From positions 7,716 to 71,715 of the forward strand of contig UQWD01000011.1 in assembly GCA_900544555.1 (NCBI GenBank): 64,000 nt of DNA, read 5' to 3'. The notes under the pieces were generated by a model, which made no database searches, was not told the DNA's origin, and saw only the letters and a program-made list of their open reading frames with translations. Every line of letters starts with the position of its first letter. The stretch's first letter is position 1. The DNA comes from an uncultured Eubacteriales bacterium. GTDB lineage: Bacteria > Bacillota > Clostridia > Christensenellales > CAG-138. Shown in pieces: positions 26,628 to 34,996 of this stretch. The translations under genes were made by a program, and so were the position numbers.

Positions 26628-27578
26628 TTATATTATATCAATGGGCCTTTCTTCCGTCAGCTCCATCCGCCTTGAATGTTCATAATAGAGCTCTCTGGCA
26701 GCGGTTTTTATCTCTTTAATACGACCTTCCCACGCTTGCGCGCCGTCAATATACTCCGCGCCGAAAATCCTTTGCGACAGCGCCTTGATTATCGCATACT
26801 CCGAATAAGAATGGGCTAAGCGCTTATCCGAGCCGTCGGCGGTGGCTAAAAAGCTTAGAAATAGGCTTATATCCGGATAATACAACAGCTCCACCAATTT
26901 GGCGCGGTATTCAAGATCCTTGCTCGAAATAGCGTCTTCACCGTATTTCCTGTCTGCCATATGCTGCGCCTCATGCTTGAGAAAGCTGACATTAAAAGCG
27001 GGGGTATCGATTTTTTCTGCATATGCGGATTGCACGCAAAACAGCTCGCAGCTTCCTGCCGTAACCCACCCTCCGGTGCCTATCTCGCCAAGCGATAGGT
27101 AATCCAGCCAGCCTCCGCTCACGAACCCATCCATAAAATTGACGCTTAACGTCAGCGTTTTCTCCGGGAGCTCAATATCATACCGCCTGGTTTCCATACT
27201 TGTCCAAATATAAGGGCTGTAAAACTGGTCTGTCCTGCCGCCAAGAAAATAAATCCCCTCAGCGGAGAGCCTGTTTTTAATTTCACTCTCAAGCGTTTCC
27301 ATCTCACCATCCGCCCGCAGCGCTTCGCGCAGCCTTGCCTCGAGATGTTTGTCTGCATCTTCGACGGATATCTTATCCCAACATACGTCTTTATAATACA
27401 GATAATAGCAGTAAAGAATATCGTTTAGCAGCCGGCTGTATTGACCAGGACGCGATATGTTCTCAAACCGGTTCTTTATCCGCTGAGCTTTTTCCGTTTC
27501 CCCGCAAGACGATAAGTAATCAACCAATTCCCTTACCCTGCAGTTGCAGGCCAGCCGCCTAAACACAGATTTGTCCAT
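26628..27578 (-). CDS. Putative HExxH metallopeptidase-like protein, unknown family
   Basis: About 316 residues. I do not recognise the family. HEAQH at 202-206 in FLKHEAQHMADRKYG fits a zincin HExxH helix, and the acidic EYRAKLVELLYYP segment about 20 residues later could supply a third ligand. There is no signal peptide. The ATG at 27578 is preferred over one 48 bp upstream because AAGGAAGG spaces 6 nt to it. It lies 25 bp upstream of the double GNAT gene on the same strand, so they may be co-transcribed. Peptidase activity is inferred from the motif only. Confidence 0.65.
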   Translation of the reverse strand: MDKSVFRRLACNCRVRELVDYLSSCGETEKAQRIKNRFENISRPGQYSRLLNDILYCYYLYYKDVCWDKISVEDADKHLEARLREALRADGEMETLESEIKNRLSAEGIYFLGGRTDQFYSPYIWTSMETRRYDIELPEKTLTLSVNFMDGFVSGGWLDYLSLGEIGTGGWVTAGSCELFCVQSAYAEKIDTPAFNVSFLKHEAQHMADRKYGEDAISSKDLEYRAKLVELLYYPDISLFLSFLATADGSDKRLAHSYSEYAIIKALSQRIFGAEYIDGAQAWEGRIKEIKTAARELYYEHSRRMELTEERPIDII

Positions 27579-27703
27579 TATAAACCTTCCTTGATAATTC
27601 ATACCTTTATAAACTGTTGTTGGCATTTTCCGCCCTCACTTCATCCGGAGCGCGCGTTATCCTCGCAGATAACGGCTTTAAATTACATTCATTTCAACGG
27701 ATA

Positions 27704-27736
27704 TAAAAAAAGCATTCAAACCACTGAATAAAAGCT
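27704..27736 (-). terminator. Weak terminator after the ArsR-like regulator
   Basis: On the minus strand AGC-TTTT-ATTCA pairs with TGAAT-GCT and is followed by TTTTTTT. The stem has a bulge. It lies just past the stop codon. Confidence 0.5.
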
Positions 27737-27743
27737 TTACAGT

Positions 27744-28871
27744 TCATTCAAGCAGAGCCGTCCGCGCCATATCAAAAAGGTTTTCAACCGCCTCTTTGTT
27801 CAGGGTATAATAGATGCGCATCTCCCCCCTTCTCGTATGGACCAGGCCGTAGTCCTGAAGCGTGGACATGTGCCGGGATATGGTCGCCGTTGTCAGGTTC
27901 AGCTCGTTGGCCAGCTCCTGCCCATAGGCGCTTGTGTGCGAGATCTTTCGCAGGATTTCAAATTTGCTCCTGTCGCTGATGATCTTAAGTATGTTGCATA
28001 CGGAGTCGTTCGTAAGTTGAATTTTATCCACGCGAAAATCCTCATCTATCAAAATGCCTATGTAAACCTGCCTGAAATCCTGATCAATAAGTACATTGTA
28101 GGTATAAATCATATCCGTGCAGGATATAACGCTTAAATTCACCACCATATCCAGCGAGTCCTCAGGAAGGGCCTGCTTTGCCAGCCTGTCAAGGAAGCTG
28201 AAAAAACTATGCTCCTTAAAATAACCGTCCCAATAATCATATGTGGGCTGAATCAGCGGGAGAATCCGTTGAAGCGCCTTTTCAAGGCGCGGGAAAACCG
28301 GGCGGATTAGAGAAATCATCTCATCAAAATAGTCGTTGAACCTTAATATAATTTTATATATGCTCCATTTGCTGTCCTCGGCTAGCTCAAGCTTATCAAG
28401 CTGATCGATAAGGTCCGGCTGGGGCGCGCCGTCTGGCACCGGGCTGATGCTCATTCCCCCGCTGTTGATATTCGTCAACTCAAAGGGCTTGCTAAATATA
28501 TCCGCAGCTTTTCTCCTGATATGCGCTATGGTATCCTCAGGATCGACGGCGGATATATCCAAAAAACAGCTGTAAACCATAAGCTTGGCAAGGCACATAT
28601 GCTGGCGCTTATTTTCCGTTTCATGCCGCTTGAAATAGAAAAGCAGGCGAGAATCGTTGCTGTCAAGCTCTAGGCAGGCGTCCTCCACAATACCGTTAAG
28701 CGCCTCAATTTTTTTTAGGAAATGCTGTTTTTCTTCATTTGAATACTTCTTTCCGTATTTAAGTAAAATGCTGTTTTTCTTGTCTTCAAAATTAATTTTA
28801 TTCATATAAGCGTAAACCGCCTCAACAGCCTCATAGAGCAGAACGGGCTGCCTTAGCATAATGTTCGCCAT
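27744..28871 (-). CDS. ArsR-type winged-helix regulator with a large N-terminal domain
   Basis: 375 residues. The C-terminal 80 residues are an ArsR-type winged helix: ISDRSKFEILRKI, then the recognition helix region LANELNLTTATISRHMSTL, then the wing GEMRIYYTLN. The N-terminal 280 residues are mostly helical and have the look of the DUF5937-type domain found with such HTH domains; I see no metal-binding Cys pattern. It probably senses a ligand unknown to me. Its own upstream region contains the dyad TTTTAG-cgta-CTAAAA (29039-29054), a candidate self-operator. It is not obviously in an operon with its neighbours. Confidence 0.78.
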   Translation of the reverse strand: MANIMLRQPVLLYEAVEAVYAYMNKINFEDKKNSILLKYGKKYSNEEKQHFLKKIEALNGIVEDACLELDSNDSRLLFYFKRHETENKRQHMCLAKLMVYSCFLDISAVDPEDTIAHIRRKAADIFSKPFELTNINSGGMSISPVPDGAPQPDLIDQLDKLELAEDSKWSIYKIILRFNDYFDEMISLIRPVFPRLEKALQRILPLIQPTYDYWDGYFKEHSFFSFLDRLAKQALPEDSLDMVVNLSVISCTDMIYTYNVLIDQDFRQVYIGILIDEDFRVDKIQLTNDSVCNILKIISDRSKFEILRKISHTSAYGQELANELNLTTATISRHMSTLQDYGLVHTRRGEMRIYYTLNKEAVENLFDMARTALLE

Positions 28872-29376
28872 GTTGATTACCCCCGCTTCCAGGTTTCATG
28901 TATCATTGTTTTCCGGTCAAATTGTGAGGCTCTGCTTAAGCAGCCGGGCGTATCTCGGCCGCTAAAGCTAAGAATAATTACCGGGCGCCGCATATTTTAG
29001 GTTATAGCGCACGTTCCTGTTAACCGGTTCAAATTCAGTTTTAGCGTACTAAAACCAAACCTTTCAATTGTTCTTAATCATCTCATTTGATAAAGATTAT
29101 GTCAAGCGCTAAGCCGCCCAACAAGCGTTCGCGATATACGCAGACAAACCGTACGGCGAATAAAAAAGCTGTTTTTGGGCGTTATAAATTATTTCAATAT
29201 AAGGCTGTGCCTCAGGATTTTGCAAGAAAGCTCCGGTATGTTTAACCTTGCCGTGCAAGGCTTTTCCAGCATGGGGCGCTAAACGCCCCATGCAAGCTAT
29301 AAAGCGGCATAGCCTTTTTTAGCCAGCCTGCCGGCCGCAGCAGGGCCGCTTCATATTTATCCGTTTATATTACCTA
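28872..29376. other. Intergenic region with dyads, no gene
   Basis: About 505 bp. It holds a small dyad TTTTAG/CTAAAA at 29039-29054 upstream of the regulator, and a strong hairpin at 29269-29293 (GCATGGGGCG, 5-nt loop, CGCCCCATGC, 10 bp perfect) 84 bp past the nucleotidyltransferase stop. No open frame here has a ribosome binding site. Confidence 0.55.
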
Positions 29377-30300
29377 TTACTTATCAGCCTGCCACAACCG
29401 TTCGGGGTATACGCCGCGCCGCTTAAGCTCTTTGATGGACGCCATAACGGCCGGTTTATCCTCTGGGTATGTAACGCCAAACCAGCTATCCTGCGTATGT
29501 AGCGCCTTAACCGTAGCAGAGCCGGCCTCAAGCGCGCGCTGTACGGCTACTGGAAGAAGGTCCTCATACTTCATGGGGTTTTCAGCTATGCCCTGGGCAA
29601 GCCGCCCCTCAAATCCGCGCTCCAGTTCCCGCATCATGCCCCTGTTGAATACCCAAAAATTCATGGAAACGGTCGTGCCCTCGGGTATAATGGCATACGT
29701 TTTGCCGCCGTCCTCCGTGTACGCCCCGGAGCGCCCCATTTTCTTTATTCGCATCCTCTCGTCTATGCGCGTAAGGAAACCATCCTCATTAACAACGCAA
29801 ACGCCTCTTGTCACATGCCCGTTATCCGTCAGCGTATTGGCGATATCATATCCAACCAGCGCGTGTTCGTTTTCCCCCCGGTTTTCCCTTAAAAACCCGT
29901 ACGCAAGGTCAAAGGCGCGGGGGCCGTAATAATCATCAGCGTTAATGGCCAAAAACGGCCCGCGGACAACTTCCTTGCAGCACAGCACAGCGTGCGTGGT
30001 ACCCCATGGCCTGGTTCTCCCTTTCGGAGCCTCTATGCCATTGGGCAGCATGTCCATCTCTTGATAGACATAGGTCGCCTTAACCTTGCTCTCGATCCGC
30101 CGGCCGATTACCGCCTTAAAATCCTCCTCTATGGCTTTTTTTATAATAAACACAACCTCTTTAAAGCCCGCCCGTAACGCGTCATATATGGAAAAATCCA
30201 TTATAATGTCGCCATAATCATCCATTGGATCGATCTGCTTTAAACCGCCGTATCGGCTCCCCATGCCCGCGGCCATTATCACAAGCGCCGGTTCGTTCAT
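29377..30300 (-). CDS. Sugar-phosphate nucleotidyltransferase family protein
   Basis: About 307 residues. The N-terminal nucleotide-binding signature is VIMAAGMGSRYGGLKQ. Later blocks are PWGTTHAVLCC, LAINADDYYG (the metal-binding Asp region) and SMNFWVFNRG. This is the nucleotidyltransferase fold that activates sugar phosphates or similar alcohols with NTP. The open frame extends 123 codons further upstream, but the ATG at 30300 is chosen because GGAGG lies 8 nt before it and the family signature begins there. The activated sugar is unknown. No linked glycosyltransferases are seen. Confidence 0.85.
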   Translation of the reverse strand: MNEPALVIMAAGMGSRYGGLKQIDPMDDYGDIIMDFSIYDALRAGFKEVVFIIKKAIEEDFKAVIGRRIESKVKATYVYQEMDMLPNGIEAPKGRTRPWGTTHAVLCCKEVVRGPFLAINADDYYGPRAFDLAYGFLRENRGENEHALVGYDIANTLTDNGHVTRGVCVVNEDGFLTRIDERMRIKKMGRSGAYTEDGGKTYAIIPEGTTVSMNFWVFNRGMMRELERGFEGRLAQGIAENPMKYEDLLPVAVQRALEAGSATVKALHTQDSWFGVTYPEDKPAVMASIKELKRRGVYPERLWQADK

Positions 30301-30412
30301 TTGACCCGCCTCCTCCGTATTATTGTTTCCAGTATACCCCATGAAAAAGGGCCGTGCAAGCGGACCAAGGGTTAAGGAGGAGAGCCTGGCGGCTCTTAGC
30401 ATAGATAGCGGA

Positions 30413-30853
30413 TTAGGTATTAAAATATTGCTGCGATGGCGAGTAAAAACAATGGTTGTTGATCTTATCCACCAAATAGCCTGAATTGCTCGGGAAATTC
30501 TGCCTGCACTGGCTTGAGTAAGGGTTGTAGAACCAGAGCGATTCGCCCAGCCCCGGTAAGCGGTTTCCGGCCAACGCCCATTCGGCAATATCGTAATGCA
30601 TCTGTTCAGGGCGCATATTATAGATGTTCTGCCCTCCGTTCTGATTGGAGTTCTCCGTAACGCATTCAAATTGGCGTTCCTGAAACGCGATATTGCGCAG
30701 GCTCCCGCCCTGGCTTACGCGCGCATACTCACCCCCGGGGGCGTTGACCCTGTTCATTATGGTGCCAGCAGCGGCCTTCATGCCGGTTTCTCCCTCTCCG
30801 CCCGCCTCGCACTGTATCAGGCGCGCCAAAAGATCAACGTCCGAGAATGCCAT
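30413..30853 (-). CDS. cwlJ: Spore cortex/cell wall hydrolase, CwlJ/SleB family
   Basis: 146 residues, the length of CwlJ. The Hydrolase_2 domain covers almost the whole protein: LLARLIQCEAGGEGETG with the catalytic Glu near residue 16, then AAGTIMNRV and later the LWFYNP block. There is no signal peptide, as for CwlJ, which reaches the cortex from the mother-cell side of the coat and cleaves muramic-lactam peptidoglycan during germination. This is the main sign of sporulation in the window. AGGAGG precedes the ATG. A perfect 8-bp dyad (TGCTCATA/TATGAGCA, 30875-30899) lies just upstream, and a CATACCTT inside it vaguely resembles a sigma-E -10 element. Confidence 0.88.
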   Translation of the reverse strand: MAFSDVDLLARLIQCEAGGEGETGMKAAAGTIMNRVNAPGGEYARVSQGGSLRNIAFQERQFECVTENSNQNGGQNIYNMRPEQMHYDIAEWALAGNRLPGLGESLWFYNPYSSQCRQNFPSNSGYLVDKINNHCFYSPSQQYFNT

Positions 30854-30924
30854 TGAATCTACCTCCTGGTGGTTTGCTCATATATATAAGGTATGAGCAA
30901 AAACTTAATACTGTCACCCAAGCC

Positions 30925-30953
30925 TGTTAACGCTCAAGCCCTTATGTTATAAT
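30925..30953 (+). promoter_or_regulatory. Predicted promoter of the beta-hydroxyacid dehydrogenase gene
   Basis: TGTTAA, 17 bp, TATAAT, 40 bp upstream of the ATG. The -35 is weak. Confidence 0.4.
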
Positions 30954-30992
30954 TCTTAAGGACGTTTACCGTAATAAAAAAGGGGTGTTTTT

Positions 30993-31853
30993 ATGAAGAA
31001 TATCGGTTTTATCGGCGTGGGCGTTATGGGCGCTTCCATGGTTCGCAATCTAATGAAAAACGGCTTTAACGTATCCGTTTATACCCGAACAAAGGAAAAA
31101 GCGGCCGGCGTTATTGACGAGGGCGCGGCTTGGCGCGGCTCGGTAGCCCAATGCGCCGCGGGGCAAGACGCCATTATCACAATGGTCGGCTACCCAAAGG
31201 ATGTTGAAGAGGTTTATTTTAAAGAGGCGGGCATAATCGCTTCCGCGTCGCCCGGTACGCACCTTATTGATATGACCACAACCAGCCCTGCGCTATCCGC
31301 GCGCATACAATCGGCGGCCGCGGCAAGAGGTTTAAGCGCTGTTGACGCGCCCGTATCCGGCGGGGACGTCGGCGCGCGAAACGGAACCCTGTCCATCATG
31401 GCGGGCGGAGACAGGGAGGCGTTTGATAAATGCCAGCCGTTATTATCAGCGATGGGTACCGCCCGCTATGTCGGCCCCGCCGGCGCGGGCCAGCATGCGA
31501 AAATGGCTAATCAGATTGCCCTCGCCGGCGCGATCGCGGGCGTATGCGAGGCAATTGCCTATACGAAAAGCATGGGGCTCGACGTACAAACCGTGCTCAA
31601 TTGCATCAGCCGAGGAGCCGCCGGAAGCTGGCAAATGGATAATATGGCGCCCCGCATGCTCGACGATGATATGGCGCCCGGTTTTTTCATCAAGCATTAT
31701 ATCAAAGATATGGATATTGCGCTCGAGGAGGCCGAACTCGCCGGGCGTCATCTGCCCATTCTGAACCAGGTGGCCAAAGAATACCGTTCCTTGTCCGAAA
31801 AAGGCATGGATGATTTGGGAACCCAAGCGCTTATACGTTATTATGAAGGCTGA
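30993..31853 (+). CDS. NAD(P)-dependent beta-hydroxyacid dehydrogenase (GarR/MmsB family)
   Basis: 286 residues, the family length. The N-terminal Rossmann motif is IGFIGVGVMGASMVRNL. The substrate loop is DAPVSGGDVGARNGTL and the catalytic Lys lies in the GAGQHAKMANQIALAG block near residue 170. Family members reduce tartronate semialdehyde, oxidise 3-hydroxyisobutyrate or reduce succinic semialdehyde; the exact substrate cannot be read from the sequence. A strong AAAGGGGTG site precedes the ATG. The next gene starts inside its last codons, so the pair is one transcript. Confidence 0.9.
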   Translation: MKNIGFIGVGVMGASMVRNLMKNGFNVSVYTRTKEKAAGVIDEGAAWRGSVAQCAAGQDAIITMVGYPKDVEEVYFKEAGIIASASPGTHLIDMTTTSPALSARIQSAAAARGLSAVDAPVSGGDVGARNGTLSIMAGGDREAFDKCQPLLSAMGTARYVGPAGAGQHAKMANQIALAGAIAGVCEAIAYTKSMGLDVQTVLNCISRGAAGSWQMDNMAPRMLDDDMAPGFFIKHYIKDMDIALEEAELAGRHLPILNQVAKEYRSLSEKGMDDLGTQALIRYYEG

Positions 31854-32628
31854 TGTTAAACGGCCGTCAATCCGCTTGACGCATAAAAAAAGCGTATGGC
31901 GGCCCTTTGTAAGGGGCGTTAATCAGTATGGCCTGATTTGTGAGGGCGACCGGATAGCGGTCTGCGTATCGGGAGGTAAGGATTCCATGCTCCTGACGCA
32001 ATGTATGCTCGAACTGCGCCGGGTATCCCCGGTACGCTTTGAATTAGAATTCATCGCTCTCGATCCCGGGTACGATACGGAGTCGGTCAAGGCTCTGGCT
32101 CTTAACGCGTACGCTTTGGGCGTTCCGCTTAGCGTGTTTAAGCGGGATATTTTCAAGTTCGCTGCCCAAGACTCGGGTTCTCCATGCTTTTTATGCGCAA
32201 AAATGCGGCGCGGCGCGCTCTATGAGGAAGCGAGAAAACTGGGCTGCAACAAAATAGCGTTAGGCCATCATTTTGACGACGCGGTTGAAACCATACTCCT
32301 AAGTATTTTATACGCGGGCCAGTTTCGAGCAATGATGCCGATGGTGAACAGCAGGAACTTCCCGGGCATGAAGCTGGTACGCCCTTTGTACCTGGTGCGC
32401 GAGGAGGAGATTACAGCCTGGGCGCACAGCCTTGAACAGCCGTTATTGCGCTTAGCCTGCCCGCTAACCAACTCCTGCGTTCCCACAAAAAGGCAGGAAA
32501 TAAAACGGATTTTGAGTACGCTTCGGAAACAAAACACGCAGGTTGACAAGAATATTTTTGCCAGCTTTCATAATGTGGACTTGAATTTTGTCATAGGAGC
32601 GGATCGGAAAAACCCAAGCGCAGAATAA
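31843..32628 (+). CDS. TtcA-like PP-loop ATPase, tRNA 2-thiocytidine family
   Basis: About 261 residues. The PP-loop motif is SGGKDS at 43-48, followed by the CFLCAKMRRGALY CxxC segment and the LGHHFDDAVET block, which place it in the TtcA/TtuA family. These enzymes thiolate tRNA via an activated adenylate and an Fe-S cluster. The ATG at 31843 overlaps the previous gene by 11 bp; an alternative ATG at 31810 is possible and has a comparable AAAGG. Clostridial homologues of this type are common and their precise tRNA target is not settled. Confidence 0.82.
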   Translation: MKADVKRPSIRLTHKKSVWRPFVRGVNQYGLICEGDRIAVCVSGGKDSMLLTQCMLELRRVSPVRFELEFIALDPGYDTESVKALALNAYALGVPLSVFKRDIFKFAAQDSGSPCFLCAKMRRGALYEEARKLGCNKIALGHHFDDAVETILLSILYAGQFRAMMPMVNSRNFPGMKLVRPLYLVREEEITAWAHSLEQPLLRLACPLTNSCVPTKRQEIKRILSTLRKQNTQVDKNIFASFHNVDLNFVIGADRKNPSAE

Positions 32629-32721
32629 CTCGAAGGTTTTCACATTTAAATACAGTTTATGTAAAAATTCATAAATTTTAATTGAACTAAGCGCTTACTC
32701 TTTAAATAATTTTAATTAATT

Positions 32722-32749
32722 GGAACAAAACTGATAGTAGTTTCGTTCC
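32722..32749. promoter_or_regulatory. Dyad upstream of the DUF4358 gene
   Basis: GGAACAAAACT pairs with AGTTTCGTTCC (10 of 11) around a 6-nt centre. It lies about 60 bp upstream of the start codon, next to a CATAAT element. It could be an operator or leader hairpin of the envelope-acylation cluster. Confidence 0.35.
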
Positions 32750-32809
32750 ATAATAGGCGGCGCTCAAAGAGTTGAAGCGCCGGTAAACTAATAAACGGAG
32801 GAATATCTC

Positions 32810-33355
32810 ATGCACAGGAAAATTCTTGCCGCCGCGTTGGCTCTTACGGTTGTTATCGCCGGCCTCGCAGGATGCGCCGACAGTGGAAAGCCAGGTGAAA
32901 ACATCGATGATACCGGTAAGCTTCAGGCCGCGTACGACGCCGTTGTGGAGGCTTATGGCGATAACTATTATCCCAACGCGCCCGTTGAAGCCGATATCCT
33001 CGAAGCTACCTACGGAATCAAGCCTGAATGGGTAAAGGAATATAAGGCCGAAATGCCCTTGATCAGCGTAAACGTCGATACCTTCATTGGTATTGAAGCG
33101 GCTCAAGGCCATGCTGAGGATGTTGAGAACGCGCTCAATACGTACCGCGAGTACCTGGTGAACGATTCTATGCAGTACCCAATGAATATGCCCAAGGTTA
33201 AAGCCTCCGAGGTGCTTCGTATACGCGACCACGTCTTTTTCGTCATGCTCGGAGGCGAGATAATGGCCGATACGGAAGAAGAGGGCGAGGCGCAGGCGAA
33301 GGAAAAAAATGAAATCGGCATCAATGCCATTAAAGAAGTTTTCGGGGTCGAATAA
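32810..33355 (+). CDS. DUF4358 lipoprotein
   Basis: 181 residues. The signal ends in the lipobox LAGC, lipidated Cys22. The mature part matches DUF4358 by its spacing: a start-of-domain AYGDNYYPNAPV, the EYKAEMPLISVNVDTFIGI strand and a late helix ALNTYREYLV. DUF4358 genes recur next to MBOAT and DHHW genes in Clostridia, as here, so it probably assists O-acylation at the outer face of the membrane. Its own biochemical role is unknown. A good GGAGG precedes the ATG. Confidence 0.85.
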   Translation: MHRKILAAALALTVVIAGLAGCADSGKPGENIDDTGKLQAAYDAVVEAYGDNYYPNAPVEADILEATYGIKPEWVKEYKAEMPLISVNVDTFIGIEAAQGHAEDVENALNTYREYLVNDSMQYPMNMPKVKASEVLRIRDHVFFVMLGGEIMADTEEEGEAQAKEKNEIGINAIKEVFGVE

Positions 33356-33362
33356 ACCGCAC

Positions 33363-33409
33363 GATACTCTGGCGGCTTGCGCGCTTAGAGCGGTTACCGC
33401 CAGAGTATC
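33363..33409. repeat. 13-bp perfect inverted repeat between DUF4358 and MBOAT genes
   Basis: GATACTCTGGCGG and CCGCCAGAGTATC are perfect complements around a 21-nt loop, 8 bp after the DUF4358 stop. No T-run follows. It may cut downstream expression or stabilise the upstream message. Confidence 0.6.
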
Positions 33410-33595
33410 AGATAAGGCGTTTTGCGCATCAGCGGCGCCGCCCGGGGAGCCTGGTTGCCCCCGCCGCGGCTGGGCTTACTTCACGGCTCAACGCCGCCGG
33501 CCAGGCCGGACGCCTTGCGCTCGCGGTATGGCGGTTGTTCTTTGGGGCGGCCGCGCCGCTAAACGGAGCGATACAAGCTCGGCATCGAGGTTATC

Positions 33596-34972
33596 ATGAT
33601 TTTCAGCAGCCTATATTTTCTGTTCCGGTTTATGCCTATCGTGCTGGTTATTTACTATATTCTCCCGTTCCGCCTTAAAAACGCGTGGCTGCTTTTAACC
33701 GGCCTGATTTTTTACGCCTGGGGGGAGCCAAAATATATTGTCATCATGCTCGCTTCTATTTTTGTGGATTACGTATGCGGCATAGTAATTGAAAGTAACA
33801 GGGGGCGGCGGGGCGTTATGCGAACAATGCTCTTCGTTTCCATTATATTTAATCTCGGTATGCTCGCCGTTTTCAAATACGCCGGCTTCTTCACGCAGAC
33901 GGTTAATTCCATATTCGGTGCAAATATTCCGGTCTTGGGGCTTGCCCTGCCTCTTGGCATCAGCTTTTACACGTTCCAGACCATGTCCTATACCATCGAC
34001 GTATATCGCGGGAATGTTTCGGCCGAGCGCAACATCGTGAACTTCGGCGCGTTCGTCAGCCTCTTCCCGCAGCTTATAGCAGGCCCTATCGTGCGTTACA
34101 GCGAAATCAGCCGAGAGCTCAAGTTCAGAACCGCAAGCCTTAGCCGTATCGAGGACGGCGTGCGCGCGTTTATCATAGGCCTGGGCTGCAAGGTGCTTTT
34201 GGCGAACAATATCGGCCAGCTTTGGAACAGCGTTGAGCAAAACCTGTCCGGCGCGTCGTCCCCGTTGGCCATACTGGGCGTAATCGCGTACGGCTTTCAG
34301 ATTTATTTTGACTTTTACGGATATTCTATGATGGCCATTGGCCTTGGCAGAATGTTCGGGTTTGAGTTCCCGCAGAACTTTAACTACCCATATATATCCC
34401 GCAGCGTTACTGAATTTTGGCGCAGGTGGCATATCACGCTCGGATCATGGTTCCGTGAGTACCTCTATATCCCCCTGGGAGGGAACCGCAAGGGCGAGGG
34501 GCGCATGTACCTCAACCTGTTTATCGTGTGGTTTCTCACAGGGCTTTGGCACGGCGCCGGATTCAACTTTATAATTTGGGGGCTGTATTTCGGCGCGCTC
34601 ATTTGCCTTGAAAAGGCGTTTTTACTGCCATACCTTAAACGTTCGCGCCTGTTTTCCCGGGTATATATGATAGTGCTTCTGCTTTTCGGCTGGGCAATAT
34701 TCGTATCCGCCGAGCCGGGTTCGCTTGAGCTTCTGCTTTCGCGCGTATTTTCAGGCGGCTGGAGCGCCGACGTTGTCTATTACCTGAGGAACTACGGCGT
34801 TGTTCTGCTGATATGCGGCCTATGCTCAACGCCATTGTTTAAAAACCTTTATCAGAGGCGCGAAAAAAAGCTTAAGCCGTTCGTCACCGCCGGCCTATTG
34901 CTCGTGCTCATTTTGTCCGTAGCTTATCTTGTAGACGCTACGTACAACCCTTTTTTGTATTTTCGTTTTTAG
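33596..34972 (+). CDS. MBOAT family O-acyltransferase (AlgI-like)
   Basis: 458 residues with about ten predicted membrane helices. It is AlgI-like by the conserved stretches FYTFQTMSYTIDVYRG, the FPQLIAGPIVRY block, RRWHITLGSWFREYLYIPLGG and the invariant catalytic His in GLWHGAGFNF. Such proteins move acyl groups across the membrane to an exported polysaccharide, working with an extracytoplasmic partner, here the DHHW protein 24 bp downstream. GAGG spaces to the ATG. The polymer that is modified is not evident from the window. Confidence 0.93.
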   Translation: MIFSSLYFLFRFMPIVLVIYYILPFRLKNAWLLLTGLIFYAWGEPKYIVIMLASIFVDYVCGIVIESNRGRRGVMRTMLFVSIIFNLGMLAVFKYAGFFTQTVNSIFGANIPVLGLALPLGISFYTFQTMSYTIDVYRGNVSAERNIVNFGAFVSLFPQLIAGPIVRYSEISRELKFRTASLSRIEDGVRAFIIGLGCKVLLANNIGQLWNSVEQNLSGASSPLAILGVIAYGFQIYFDFYGYSMMAIGLGRMFGFEFPQNFNYPYISRSVTEFWRRWHITLGSWFREYLYIPLGGNRKGEGRMYLNLFIVWFLTGLWHGAGFNFIIWGLYFGALICLEKAFLLPYLKRSRLFSRVYMIVLLLFGWAIFVSAEPGSLELLLSRVFSGGWSADVVYYLRNYGVVLLICGLCSTPLFKNLYQRREKKLKPFVTAGLLLVLILSVAYLVDATYNPFLYFRF

Positions 34973-34996
34973 CACAGATGAAAGGATGTTAACGCA

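Noticed and set aside
29432..29929. A 165-codon plus-strand frame opposite the nucleotidyltransferase.
   Set aside because: Shadow of a conserved gene, without a start site.
33695..34432. A 245-codon minus-strand frame within the MBOAT gene.
   Set aside because: It is antisense to a conserved membrane protein and has no family features.
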